In this document: one piece after another, positions 1 to 9,668 of the stretch | How positions within the stretch are numbered: position 1 is the stretch's first letter | Layout: each line of letters begins with the position of its first letter | Assembly (NCBI GenBank): GCA_022820835.1 | Contig: JAJEET010000053.1 | Span: 1 to 64,000, forward strand | Direction: 5' to 3' | DNA: 64,000 nt | Origin: Candidatus Poribacteria bacterium | Lineage (GTDB): Bacteria; Poribacteria; WGA-4E; WGA-3G | Position numbers and translations under genes: made by a program | The notes under the pieces: model-generated | The model's database searches: none | Seen by the model: the letters and a program-made list of their open reading frames with translations, nothing else | Told to the model about the DNA's origin: nothing

Positions 1-331
1 AAGTCTGATAACATGTCTTCTAAGCGGGAAAGAGGATTCATCAAAAACATCCTTTCAATAAATGTCAGGTTTATTATGAAAGGATACCCTCTTTTCTGCT
101 ATTTGTCTGTAAAAAAGTTAAAATTGTCCAAACTATAGTTATTATAGTAAAATCCGTAATTATCTGGACAGTGGCGGGGTTCCAAACTCTGCTTGCAGTG
201 GGATATAAATCGATATTATCTGTCAAAGTGTAAATATATCTTCAGGTTTTAAAATAAATAGCGTCTGAACTTCACTGTGGGGTAACTGTCTTTGTAGTCT
301 GTACTACTTTTCAAAAAGCTGGAAAACCGTA
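1..331. other. Intergenic region with repeat fragment and possible promoter
   Basis: No gene is visible here. Near 127-150 there is a weak promoter-like pair (TTGTCC, 18 nt, TAAAAT). Its spacer holds a short inverted repeat (ACTATA, 5 nt, TATAGT) that could be an operator for the efflux operon downstream. Bases 173-200 are a degenerate copy of the GC-rich palindrome found at 60029-60056 (GGCGGGGTTCCAAAC, then TGCAGTG). The functions are guesses. Confidence 0.35.
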
Positions 332-781
332 ATGAAATTCAGTTTGACCAAAACAAAGTGTGCTGTCACTCTCTTGATTTGGGTATTCGTCTATCTGTCA
401 ATAATGCCGACGCAGTTTTCCAACTACGTTTTATGCATCGGTGAAGACGGTCACATCGCATTTGAAGTCTCTATCGACGGACGGTGTACCCACACGCACG
501 CTTTTGATTCAGAACACGCAGAGGTCTCACACCGCGAAATCGCGATGGAAACTGGCCATTGCGGTTCGTGCATTGATCTCGCTATATTTCCTAAGTTAGA
601 CATCGATTTGCATCTCGTGTCCGCAAATGATGCTCCTACATACTCTCATGTCCTGCTATCCGTTCCGCCTGCCCACCAGAAACAAGCTTCCGCAATTTCA
701 AAGCTTACGCCCCATCAGCGCACGTCACTGCTCATTAACCCCACGCTCATATATCTTCGTACCACTACCCTTCTCATTTAG
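332..781 (+). CDS. Small secreted His/Cys-rich protein upstream of RND efflux genes
   Basis: A 149-residue protein of no recognised family. The N-terminus has a positive start and a hydrophobic stretch (about residues 9-26) that reads as a signal peptide or anchor. The mature part is rich in His and Cys (HTHAF, HAEVSH, GHCGSC), a composition often seen in small periplasmic proteins encoded beside metal-efflux pumps. It lies 121 nt ahead of the channel gene on the same strand. A metal-binding or metal-sensing accessory role is an inference from composition and position. The ribosome-binding site is weak. Confidence 0.6.
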   Translation: MKFSLTKTKCAVTLLIWVFVYLSIMPTQFSNYVLCIGEDGHIAFEVSIDGRCTHTHAFDSEHAEVSHREIAMETGHCGSCIDLAIFPKLDIDLHLVSANDAPTYSHVLLSVPPAHQKQASAISKLTPHQRTSLLINPTLIYLRTTTLLI

Positions 782-902
782 ATCTTTTCCATATTCTATA
801 TATCTGTAGTTTTGATTGTCGGCTATTTAAGCGTAAACATTAGCAACGCAAGATATAGGCAGAAACCGTCAAATTATTCACTTATCTATATGGAGAAGAA
901 CA

Positions 903-2183
903 TTGCGTACGAAAATTATACTCAACCCAATTTTCATGATTGTCGGCATTTGTCTATCAGCATTAAGTATAGCGAAAGTGCCGTCTGCCTCTTCAAACGG
1001 AGAAAGTAGGATTTCACTTGCGAACGCCATTGAGATAGCATTGCGCGAAAACCCAGAACTCAACACGATTCGTGAAAAAGTTAAAGTTGCTCGTGCCCGA
1101 ATTGATGGCATCGCACTGCTTAGTAACCCGGAACTCGAAACCGAATTTTTTGGAGGCGCATACGCTCAACAGAGTCTTGAATTAACCAAGGCGTTCGAGC
1201 TCGGTGGACAACGTGGACACCGGATACGAATTGCCGAGACACAACTTGAAAAAGTAGAGACCGAACTTGCTAAAGCATCCCAATCCGTTACGAAATCGGT
1301 GAAAATTGCTTTTTATGAGTTGTTACTGATTCAAGAGAAACTTAAGTTATCCAAAGAAATCGCTCGACACAACGAACAGATGCGCGACATCGCCGAGACC
1401 CGATTTAAAACTGGTGATATTTCGGTGACACAAGCAAATCTGGCGAGCATTCATCTGCAATCAGCACTGCGCGAAGCAGCGATATTAGAGAGTAAATTGC
1501 AACTGGCACAATTAACACTAAATAGGTTAATGGGAGCCGCGCTTGAAACTTCAAGCGTCGCTGTTGGAAAGCTGCGCGAAAAGATATTGGCAGATACAGA
1601 TCAGCAATTGGCATTTGACACCTTGAAAATGCAAGCCCTTGCACATCGTAAGGACCTGAAGGTGCTCCAATTAAACACGCAATTGAGCGAAAGCGAGCTC
1701 CGACTCGCGAAAGCAGTGAACATTCCAAATTTGAGCGTCGGTGCCCTTGCCGAACGCGATGCTGGAGAGAACGCATTGGGTGTGAAGTTTTCAATCCCGT
1801 TGCCATTGTTTAATAGGAATCGTGCGGACATCAATGCGGCAGAAGCCCGGCAACAGGTAAACACCGCAGAAATTAACAATTTTGAGAAGCAGATTGTTCA
1901 AGAAGTCATAGCAGCGTTTTTATCACTTCAGACTGCCCGAAAAATGCTCACATTTTACGGCGGTGACTCACTGAAGCTGCTCAACGAAAACCTCAAACTA
2001 ACACGTACCGCGTATGAGTTAGGCGAAACAGAACTCTTAGAACTCATTTTGATGCAGAACGAGTTTATCAAAACACGATTTACCTATCTTGACGCGCTCG
2101 CAGCGTATCATCAGTCGTTGGCTGAACTTGAAGCAGCGGTAGGTACACCTCTCGGATCCATACCACGAACTCGCAATGATTGA
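903..2183 (+). CDS. TolC/CzcC-family outer-membrane efflux channel
   Basis: A 426-residue outer-membrane factor of the TolC/CzcC type, expected to form the exit duct of the RND pump encoded next. The start is TTG at 903, supported by a GGAGAAG ribosome-binding site about 5 nt upstream. An N-terminal hydrophobic segment is followed by two outer-membrane-efflux repeats. These are long amphipathic helices rich in Ala, Glu, Leu and Lys (about 35-225 and 245-420), with the typical opening LANAIEIALRENPEL. The length fits CzcC/CusC-like proteins. It is the first pump gene of a three-gene operon, 24 nt before the adaptor gene. The substrate cannot be told from this subunit. Confidence 0.88.
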   Translation: MRTKIILNPIFMIVGICLSALSIAKVPSASSNGESRISLANAIEIALRENPELNTIREKVKVARARIDGIALLSNPELETEFFGGAYAQQSLELTKAFELGGQRGHRIRIAETQLEKVETELAKASQSVTKSVKIAFYELLLIQEKLKLSKEIARHNEQMRDIAETRFKTGDISVTQANLASIHLQSALREAAILESKLQLAQLTLNRLMGAALETSSVAVGKLREKILADTDQQLAFDTLKMQALAHRKDLKVLQLNTQLSESELRLAKAVNIPNLSVGALAERDAGENALGVKFSIPLPLFNRNRADINAAEARQQVNTAEINNFEKQIVQEVIAAFLSLQTARKMLTFYGGDSLKLLNENLKLTRTAYELGETELLELILMQNEFIKTRFTYLDALAAYHQSLAELEAAVGTPLGSIPRTRND

Positions 2184-2207
2184 GGCATAATACAAGGAGA
2201 AATCAAA

Positions 2208-4112
2208 ATGTTACGTCATTCTCATATCACACCATTTTTAGCGATTTTTGTCGTTGCAATAGGAGTCTTAGTTTCACTAAACCCTATGCTTACACTGACT
2301 TGGGCGCAAGATACGCATGTTCACGATGATGGACAGACACATACCCATAGCGGGCAAATCGGACAGACACACAAGCAAGAAAATATGGTAACGCTCACCG
2401 ATAAAGCGAAAGTTAATATCGGTCTAAAGACAGATGAAGCCGATATTCGTGCGATTGAGACGGTTGTCTCCGTTCATGGAAATGTAATTGCCCATCCCAG
2501 ACGGCAGGCAATTGTCACACCAAGAACCGGTGGTATTGTAAAGCGTATTCACTTCGGTGTTGGCGAAACTGTTAAGAAAGGTGATCTACTGCTTGAACTG
2601 GAGAGCCTTGACTTACAGATGGCGCAGATTGAACTCATTGAAGCAGCATCCCAACAGAAATCGTTAGTATCCAAATTGGCAAGGCTGACAGAGGTTTTCG
2701 CTAAGCAAATTCGGAGGGAGTTGCAAACACGACAGATTGACTATTTGCAATCACTTTCCGAACTACAGCAGCTGCAAATGACAGTTGAAAAACGTAAAGC
2801 CATCGCTGTCACTGAGATTATCTCAGCATTAGAACAGATGCGCTTTAGATTAATCAAAGCCGACGTTGAACGCCAATTGCTTGAGACGACACTCACGAGG
2901 ATTAAAACCCTCACAGAAAAACGTATCTCAGCCCAGAAAGAATTCATAACGAAACAGGCAGCGTATAAGAAAGGAAAAAATGAGTTAGTAGATGCCAAAC
3001 GGCAATTCCAAATCCTCGGTACCAGTGAACAGACGTTGGAAAAAATCTTGCGTGATAACGGTGAGACACCAATCCTATCATTATTAGATACAGATAGAGA
3101 GGACAGTAAGGGTGAGGTAACCTCGTCCCTATTGGAAAGATATGCGGTGCTCAGTGCTGTAGCGACAGCGTTCGTTGATGCAGAAGTCGCGTACGAACTC
3201 GCTGTTATCAAGGTTGCAGCAAACAGACAACGGGCGTTGGCTGCTGGATTACCTGAAGCCCTTCTCAACACCTTGGCTAAAACAGGTTCAATTACATCTT
3301 TTGACGATTTATCCACTGACACCTTGATTGAGAATTACCTCGCCTTTGTGGAAAGTTCTGAAGCCCTTGAGGGCGTGCTTCAATTGGAAGAAACATTGCG
3401 TAACGCGAACATTACCTTGAACAAAACTCGACAGAAACTTCAAGTGTCCGGACTCACGCTTGATGCTATTGACAAAATTATTCGAACAGGCCAGCCCTCG
3501 GCTATGTTTTACGTTACAGCCCCCGCTTCTGGACAAATCACACAGGAACACGTAACTGTCGGCACGACGGTTGAAAAGAGTGATATACTCTTCTCAATAC
3601 TCGACACCGATATTGTTTGGGTTCAAGGGGCGGTACACGAAGACACACTTTCCCGCGTTGAGAACAAATGGCAGATCGGTAGTGAGGTACGTATTAGCGT
3701 CGCCGCTTATCCAGAAACGATTTTCACCGGCAAGATCTCTGGAATTTCGGATGTTGTCGAGCCTGAGGAACAGGTCGTTCACTTTTGGGCTGAAATCGAA
3801 AATCCTGATCACCAACTTAAACCTGGGATGTTTGCTGATCAGACAATTGTCCTTGATAAAGGAACTGATGTCTTAAGCGTTCCGTTGGATGCAGTTCTTG
3901 AAGAAGGAGGTAGTCGGTTTGTTTTCGTTGAGGACGGTGCGGTCTACACCAAACATGAAATCGTGGTCGGGGCCAAGGATGACCAGTACATAGAGGTCAG
4001 AGATGGCGTACTGCTGGGCGATCGTGTCGTTGTTCGAGGGATACATCAACTTATGAGTGCCTTAGCGGCTCCTTCCGAAGTTAATGATGCCCACCACGGG
4101 CATAACCATTAA
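2208..4112 (+). CDS. RND efflux periplasmic adaptor (CzcB-like), unusually long and His-rich
   Basis: A membrane-fusion protein linking the inner-membrane pump to the TolC-like channel. A signal-peptide-like segment (about residues 7-33) is followed by a His-rich stretch (about 37-57). The biotin/lipoyl-like half-motif GGIVKRIHFGVGETVKKGDLLLELES follows (about 107-131, key residues G-V-G-E and K-K-G-D). The matching half and beta-barrel lie near 440-590, and the C-terminus is HHGHNH. At 634 residues it is far longer than the usual roughly 400. The extra length is in the helical hairpin region (about 140-420). A good AGGAGA ribosome-binding site precedes the ATG. Both His clusters suggest a divalent-metal substrate, which is inference. 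Confidence 0.88.
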   Translation: MLRHSHITPFLAIFVVAIGVLVSLNPMLTLTWAQDTHVHDDGQTHTHSGQIGQTHKQENMVTLTDKAKVNIGLKTDEADIRAIETVVSVHGNVIAHPRRQAIVTPRTGGIVKRIHFGVGETVKKGDLLLELESLDLQMAQIELIEAASQQKSLVSKLARLTEVFAKQIRRELQTRQIDYLQSLSELQQLQMTVEKRKAIAVTEIISALEQMRFRLIKADVERQLLETTLTRIKTLTEKRISAQKEFITKQAAYKKGKNELVDAKRQFQILGTSEQTLEKILRDNGETPILSLLDTDREDSKGEVTSSLLERYAVLSAVATAFVDAEVAYELAVIKVAANRQRALAAGLPEALLNTLAKTGSITSFDDLSTDTLIENYLAFVESSEALEGVLQLEETLRNANITLNKTRQKLQVSGLTLDAIDKIIRTGQPSAMFYVTAPASGQITQEHVTVGTTVEKSDILFSILDTDIVWVQGAVHEDTLSRVENKWQIGSEVRISVAAYPETIFTGKISGISDVVEPEEQVVHFWAEIENPDHQLKPGMFADQTIVLDKGTDVLSVPLDAVLEEGGSRFVFVEDGAVYTKHEIVVGAKDDQYIEVRDGVLLGDRVVVRGIHQLMSALAAPSEVNDAHHGHNH

Positions 4113-4133
4113 GCGCATAGAGGAGGAAAATCA

Positions 4134-7100
4134 ATGTGGTCAAAAATCACCGAGGTTTCACTGAAAAACAGACTCCTCGTTATCGCTGGCACGATTGTGG
4201 CGGTTATTATCGGCTTCAGGATGTTTCAATCGGCCCCAATTGATGTCTATCCGGATATCAATCCGCCCCGCATTACCGTTCTGACGGAGGCACACGGTTG
4301 GTCTCCTGAGGAGATGGAGACGCTTGTCACTTTACCTCTTGAAAGCGCGCTGAACGGTGCGCCGGATGTTACACGGGTTCGGTCTTCGTCGGCGATTGGT
4401 CTGTCGCTTGTTTTCGTTGAATTCGACTGGGGTATGGATATATTCCTGGCGCGGCAGATGGTTTCTGAAAGGCTTCAACTCGTCGCTCCGAATCTGCCCG
4501 ACGGTGTTGATGCCCCGATTATTTTGCCAACTTCTTCCCTTTTAGGCGAGATTATCGAATATGCGCTCATTGATGAAACAGGCCAATTTGATGAGATGGA
4601 GATGCGGGATCTCGCTGATTGGGTCATTCGATATCAGCTGCAATCACAAGGCGGCATCGCCAATGTGATTAACATCGGCGGATACGTGAAACAATTTCAA
4701 GTTTTCGTCAACCCTGAACGATTGATAACCTATCATCTCTCACTTGAAGATGTTGCCACCGCACTCGAAAAGAGCAACGAAAATTCCGCAGGGGGTTTCC
4801 TTATTAAAGAGTCCCGTGAATTGATGATTCGTGGGTTGGGACGGATTTCTACGGTTACCGATATTGAAAACGTTGTCGTTGACGTACGGGAACGAGGCAC
4901 GCCGATTCTCATTAAGGATATTGCGACAGTGAAAATTGGATCGCTTCCAGAAATTCGGCGCGGCGCGGGTAGCCATAACGGCAAAGAAACCGTTTTAGGC
5001 AAAATCGTCAAGCAACCAGGTATCAATACGATAACTCTCAGTGACAAAGTCACTTCCGTATTGAAATCACTTGAGCAGTCAATGCCTGAAGGTGTAAAGA
5101 TCAAAGTTGAGTATGCACAAGCGGAACTTATTCGCCGTGCTGTGGATACCGTTAAAGACGCTCTACGCGATGGCGCGATCCTTGTGGTTGTAATTTTAGC
5201 CATTTTTCTTTTTAATATACGCACTGCCCTGATTACCCTAACGGCGATTCCACTTTCACTTATCATAGCAGTTATCGCGCTACTTTCTCAGGGCGGCACT
5301 CTCAACATCATGACCCTCGCCGGTCTGGCGATTGCGGTCGGTATGGTGGTTGACGATGCCATTGTGTACGTCGAAAATATCTTCCGACGACTCCAAGAAT
5401 ATTTCCGTCGCCGTTATATGGGTGAAGACCCCGACGAAACACCCGCAGAAGTTGTAACACGTGCAAGTGATGAAATCCGGGCATCCATTGTTTTTGCGAC
5501 GTTGATTATCATCCTCGTTTTTGTGCCGTTGTTTAGTCTCAGCGGTATGGAGGGTAGAATGTTCCGTCCACTCGGTTGGGCTGTTGTCATATCAATGGCG
5601 GCATCGCTGCTCGTTGCGCTGACAGTGGTTCCCGTCCTAAGCGATCTGCTGTTGACCCGTTTCCGATGGCAGAACATGAGAAAAGAATCGGATTCAGAAC
5701 CGTCGCCGCCGAAGGAGAGTCCGGTAGTGGGGTGGATCAAACGAGTCTATCGTCCGATGCTCGCCCTGGTTATGCGTCTGCGTTGGGTGGTTGTCGCTCT
5801 GGCACTGTTATTGGTCGTATTAACTGTGACGGCAATTCCGCGTCTGGGACGCGAATTTTTACCGGTTATGGATGAAGCCACGTTCGTTATCAGTGTCTTT
5901 TCACCGCCCGGCACCTCGTTGGGAGAATCGACGCGTATCGGTAGAGAGATGGAAACAAGACTCTTAAGCATTCCCGAAGTGACAAGCGTCAGCAGTCGGA
6001 CTGGACGTGCAGAAGCCGATGAACACGCACACGATGTGAACACACACGAAATCCTTGTGAACTTCATTCCTCCCGATGAACGCGAAAAAACACGGGAGGC
6101 ACTCCTCACGGAAGTACGCACACTCTTATCGCCTGAAAACTTTCCAGGCGTACTCGTATCTGTCGGTCAACCGATTCAACATCGACTCGATCATCTTTTG
6201 TCGGGTGTCAGCGCACAAGTGGCCCTGAAGTTATTCGGACCAGACCTGGATACGCTCAGACAGAAGGCAGAAGAAATTCGGACAGTCATTTCCGAAATTC
6301 AAGGCGCAGCCGATTTACAAGTGGAGCAGCAGGTACAAGTGGAGCAGCTTCAAATCAAAGTTAAAAGACTTGAAGCTGCACGCTACGGTTTACGGGTTGA
6401 AGATGTTACACATTTCACAGAAACCGCATTCAAAGGGGAAACAGTCAGTCAAGTTATCCAAGGGCAACGCCAATATCCGCTTTTAATTCGGGTTGACCCA
6501 ACACGCATTAACACCGTTGAGTCCATCGAAAGCTTAGAACTCCAAACGCCTTCAGGGACATTCGTTCCGCTGAAACAAGTCGCCGATGTCAGTTTTGGCT
6601 ACGGACCGAATACGATCAACCGCGAGAACGTTTCCCGGCGTATTGTCATTCAGTGTAATGTTCAAGATCGGGACCTCGGTAACTTCATAGCGGAAGTCCA
6701 ACGAGCAGTCAACGAACATGTAGACCTACCTGAAGCCTACTTCCTTACCTACGGTGGACAGTTCGAGAACCAACAATCCGCACAAAGAAGAATTCTGATT
6801 CAGACCGGCTTTGTGGTCGTTGGTATCTGTGTTCTACTATTTTTGGCGATGGGTTCATTTCGGCTCTCGCTGTTAGTGATGCTGAACTTGCCGTTAGCAC
6901 TCATCGGTGGAGTCGTCAGTATTTTCCTCACTGGCGGTGTGCTAAGTATCCCGTCCCTGGTAGGTTTCATTCTACTGTTTGGTATTGCTGTGCGTAACGG
7001 TATTATCTTGGTGACACATATCAACGCCTTACGTGCAGAAGGTATGTCACTCTATGATGCCGTTCTGAAAGGTGCTGAGGAGCGTATCAGTCCAGTGTTA

Positions 7101-7307
7101 ATGACAGCCTTGACCACAGGGTTAGGTATGCTGCCGCTCGCACTTGCACACGGTTCCGGGGCAGAACTACAGAAACCGCTTGCTATCGTCATCAGTGGCG
7201 GTATGATAACAGCGACACTCCTGACTCTACTCGTTTTGCCGGTCTTGTACTACATCGTTGAATTGAGCTGGATAGCGAGTTTCCAACGCAAACGTGCCGA
7301 ATCGTAA
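4134..7307 (+). CDS. RND efflux inner-membrane pump (CzcA/AcrB superfamily)
   Basis: A 1057-residue RND permease of normal family length that should export substrate using the proton gradient. It has the twofold RND layout: TM1 near residues 14-30, a large periplasmic loop, TM2-6 near 345-500, a second TM near 550, a second loop, and TM8-12 near 880-1045. The TM4 motif VGMVVDDAIVYVEN carries the adjacent acidic pair at about 407-408, as in AcrB. Heavy-metal pumps of the CzcA type more often read VDGAV here, so metal specificity rests mainly on the His-rich adaptor. It starts 21 nt after the adaptor gene with a GAGGAGG ribosome-binding site. Confidence 0.92.
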   Translation: MWSKITEVSLKNRLLVIAGTIVAVIIGFRMFQSAPIDVYPDINPPRITVLTEAHGWSPEEMETLVTLPLESALNGAPDVTRVRSSSAIGLSLVFVEFDWGMDIFLARQMVSERLQLVAPNLPDGVDAPIILPTSSLLGEIIEYALIDETGQFDEMEMRDLADWVIRYQLQSQGGIANVINIGGYVKQFQVFVNPERLITYHLSLEDVATALEKSNENSAGGFLIKESRELMIRGLGRISTVTDIENVVVDVRERGTPILIKDIATVKIGSLPEIRRGAGSHNGKETVLGKIVKQPGINTITLSDKVTSVLKSLEQSMPEGVKIKVEYAQAELIRRAVDTVKDALRDGAILVVVILAIFLFNIRTALITLTAIPLSLIIAVIALLSQGGTLNIMTLAGLAIAVGMVVDDAIVYVENIFRRLQEYFRRRYMGEDPDETPAEVVTRASDEIRASIVFATLIIILVFVPLFSLSGMEGRMFRPLGWAVVISMAASLLVALTVVPVLSDLLLTRFRWQNMRKESDSEPSPPKESPVVGWIKRVYRPMLALVMRLRWVVVALALLLVVLTVTAIPRLGREFLPVMDEATFVISVFSPPGTSLGESTRIGREMETRLLSIPEVTSVSSRTGRAEADEHAHDVNTHEILVNFIPPDEREKTREALLTEVRTLLSPENFPGVLVSVGQPIQHRLDHLLSGVSAQVALKLFGPDLDTLRQKAEEIRTVISEIQGAADLQVEQQVQVEQLQIKVKRLEAARYGLRVEDVTHFTETAFKGETVSQVIQGQRQYPLLIRVDPTRINTVESIESLELQTPSGTFVPLKQVADVSFGYGPNTINRENVSRRIVIQCNVQDRDLGNFIAEVQRAVNEHVDLPEAYFLTYGGQFENQQSAQRRILIQTGFVVVGICVLLFLAMGSFRLSLLVMLNLPLALIGGVVSIFLTGGVLSIPSLVGFILLFGIAVRNGIILVTHINALRAEGMSLYDAVLKGAEERISPVLMTALTTGLGMLPLALAHGSGAELQKPLAIVISGGMITATLLTLLVLPVLYYIVELSWIASFQRKRAES

Positions 7308-7623
7308 ATCCTTTGGTTCTGCTGTAAACTTCTTTATTGCGCTGATCGTTAATTTTTTACGTATCTGAACGGACGCGAAGCTTGGTTTTTCAATTTTTTC
7401 TAAAATTATGCACCCCTTTTACTGCTGAATTGCGTCATTAATAGTTAAATGGCAGCATATAGGGTGTTTTGAAACACCATCAAGTACTGCTTGAACCGAG
7501 TTGAATTTTACGCTACGGAAGTCATTTTTGGGGAGCTGGAACTTTTTTTGAAACTTTTTAGCCTCAAGAGTGTCTAATAGGGTAAGAAAGAGAAACTTAT
7601 GAAATTAAGCGAAGGAGATCAGT
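7308..7623. other. Intergenic region after the efflux operon
   Basis: AT-rich stretch with no gene. It holds a perfect short hairpin, GGTGTTT-TG-AAACACC, at 7463-7478 that is not followed by a T run, so it is not a clear intrinsic terminator. A good ribosome-binding site (GAAGGAGAT) for the next gene lies at its end. Confidence 0.4.
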
Positions 7624-8364
7624 ATGAAACGCGCACAATTTTATTTGCTTACTTTTTTCGTGGTCGTCCTATTTGTCGGAATCAGTATGGTCAGCATGGC
7701 TGAAGAGGCGGTTGTCTTGAAAATAGAGATTTCCGATGTCGTCAGCAACGCCGATGCCCGGCAGATTCGTCGGTTGTTAGAACCGTGGGCGGACCCAAAG
7801 GATATTACGTTTAGCACACCTGTTGACAAGCACGGCAGAACTCGGCTTTTCACTACCGTTGTGGAAATAAAACCGAGGCAAGGCGTTTCTAAGTACAGCG
7901 AAACGCATACATTTGATGTGTATGACATCATGCGGCAGCTCAACGACTCACGTTTCCGGGGTCGCCACGGACTCGGTACCGCCCGCGTCCTTAAAACCGA
8001 TGTGACCATTCGCGGTGACCTGTTCGCACATCCCGGTTTTGGTCGAAGTTATATCCGAAATGTCCCGTCGTGGCGACGTTGGCGACCTGATACCTCTCAT
8101 ATACAACATGCAATGCGCACGGGGAACCGAGGACAGAATTTCGTCTTTGACGCAAACCCCGAATTTGATCAGATGCGGACAGATGTCGGAAATAACGGTA
8201 AACCGGTTGAAGTACAGGGAGTCGTCACCGGATTTGACGGTGCATATCCGATTATATCAGTGAAGAAATATGAGGTAGGCTACCATCTGAAAAACAGTAG
8301 ATCTGATAGCGATAAAGAAACAGAGGAAAAACCGACTTACGATTATCTTGAAAACCGAGAGTGA
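7624..8364 (+). CDS. Secreted hypothetical protein, possible HMA-like fold
   Basis: A 246-residue exported protein with a clear signal peptide (MKRAQFYLLTFFVVVLFVG..., cleavage near residues 26-27, SMA-EE). The first mature part (VVLKIEISDVVSNADARQIRRLLEPW) resembles the start of a ferredoxin-like or heavy-metal-associated fold, but the metal-binding CxxC is absent. The rest is not recognised. The C-terminus is acidic. It has its own strong ribosome-binding site and lies 316 nt after the pump gene, so it may be separate from that operon. Function unknown. Confidence 0.6.
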   Translation: MKRAQFYLLTFFVVVLFVGISMVSMAEEAVVLKIEISDVVSNADARQIRRLLEPWADPKDITFSTPVDKHGRTRLFTTVVEIKPRQGVSKYSETHTFDVYDIMRQLNDSRFRGRHGLGTARVLKTDVTIRGDLFAHPGFGRSYIRNVPSWRRWRPDTSHIQHAMRTGNRGQNFVFDANPEFDQMRTDVGNNGKPVEVQGVVTGFDGAYPIISVKKYEVGYHLKNSRSDSDKETEEKPTYDYLENRE

Positions 8365-8371
8365 TTCTCCT

Positions 8372-9613
8372 TTACGACTGATAGCCGCCGGTATTGAATA
8401 ACACAACGCGTTCGGAAGATTCAATCATCCCGTCCGAGACGAGCTGCTTGAGCGCAGCAACGGTCGCTGCACCTTCGGGACACGTCAAGAGTCCCTCTGT
8501 TGTCGGTAGCAGTTGCATTGCCTCACGTATAGCATCATCCGGGACAGCAATCGCGGCACCATTACTTTTACGGATCGCCTCCAAAATAAGGAAATCACCG
8601 ATCGCCTGTGGGACGCGTAAACCGCTTGCTACTGTGTGAGCGTCAGTCCACGGGGTTGCTTCAGTTGCCCCTTCCTTCCATGCTTTAACGATTGGCGCGC
8701 AGCCGGTTGATTGCACAGAAATAAAACGCGGTCTTTTTTTCCCGATCCACCCAATCGTCTCCAACTCAGCAAATCCTTTCCACATCCCGACGATACCTGT
8801 ACCTCCGCCTGTAGGATAGATGATAACATCCGGCAGTTCCCACTCGAATTGCTCGGCGAGTTCAAATCCCATCGTTTTTTTTCCTTCAACGCGGTACGGT
8901 TCTTTGAGGGTTGACACGTCAAACCACCCTTCACGCGTCTTTCGGTCTGCAACGATTCTGCCAGCGTCTGTGATTAATCCGTCAATCAACGTTACATTCG
9001 CTCCTGAGAGTTGACAGGTCTCTTTGTTAAAAGCAGGTGTGTCTTGTGGCATGAAGATGTGTGCGGTCATGCCAGCGGCGGCGGCATAAGCCGCGAGTGC
9101 CGTAGCGGCGTTGCCAGCGGACGGGATCGCCAGTTGTGTTAATCCGAGTGACTTCGCCTTGGATACTGCCATCGCCAAGCCGCGTGCTTTGAAACTACCG
9201 GTAGGCAACCGCGACTCATCCTTCACCCACACCTCTGACAGTCCAAACCTTTCGCCCAATCTTTTCGTGTGGATGAGCGGTGTCATCGTCTCGCCAAGTG
9301 TCACGATGTCGGTTGGATTAGATATAGGCAGGAGTTCCCAATAACGCCAGAGTGATGCGGGTCTTGATAGAAGAACATCGGGGGTCCATTTCCCTGACAG
9401 TTGTTCAAGGGCGTAACGGGCAAATAGCGGCTTCCCGCACGAACCACAGACGTTCTGTGGGACCGTGTGCGGATAGGTTTTACCACACTTGCTACATTCA
9501 AGTCTTTCTAATTTTCCTTGCGGTTCGGTCGGGTGGGTTGGCGTTTTCATGTCCGTTTTCATAGACCCACCCGGCGCGATGCTTGGGCTTGCGCGCTTTA
9601 GAGAAGAATTCAC
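8372..9613 (-). CDS. thrC: Threonine synthase
   Basis: A PLP-dependent enzyme converting O-phosphohomoserine to threonine. Up to 413 residues. A zinc-ribbon-like pair CSKC/CGSC (C40, C43, C56, C59) precedes the PLP fold. The Schiff-base lysine is K142 in PTGSFKARG, the PSAGNA motif is at 164-169 and the phosphate-binding glycine loop is PTGGGTG near 267. This matches bacterial ThrC with an N-terminal zinc ribbon. The long start is GTG at 9613 with a moderate AAGGA. An ATG at 9562 is also possible. It follows the carbamoyltransferase gene by 55 nt on the same strand and may share its transcript. A related PLP lyase is possible, but thrC is favoured. Confidence 0.88.
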   Translation of the reverse strand: MNSSLKRASPSIAPGGSMKTDMKTPTHPTEPQGKLERLECSKCGKTYPHTVPQNVCGSCGKPLFARYALEQLSGKWTPDVLLSRPASLWRYWELLPISNPTDIVTLGETMTPLIHTKRLGERFGLSEVWVKDESRLPTGSFKARGLAMAVSKAKSLGLTQLAIPSAGNAATALAAYAAAAGMTAHIFMPQDTPAFNKETCQLSGANVTLIDGLITDAGRIVADRKTREGWFDVSTLKEPYRVEGKKTMGFELAEQFEWELPDVIIYPTGGGTGIVGMWKGFAELETIGWIGKKRPRFISVQSTGCAPIVKAWKEGATEATPWTDAHTVASGLRVPQAIGDFLILEAIRKSNGAAIAVPDDAIREAMQLLPTTEGLLTCPEGAATVAALKQLVSDGMIESSERVVLFNTGGYQS

Positions 9614-9668
9614 AGGAGGTTCCTTTGATACAATTTCATCTAATATCTGTCAAAATTCTGAATATGGA

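Noticed and set aside
7463..7478. Intrinsic terminator of the efflux operon
   Set aside because: The hairpin has a two-base loop and no T run, and lies about 155 nt after the stop.
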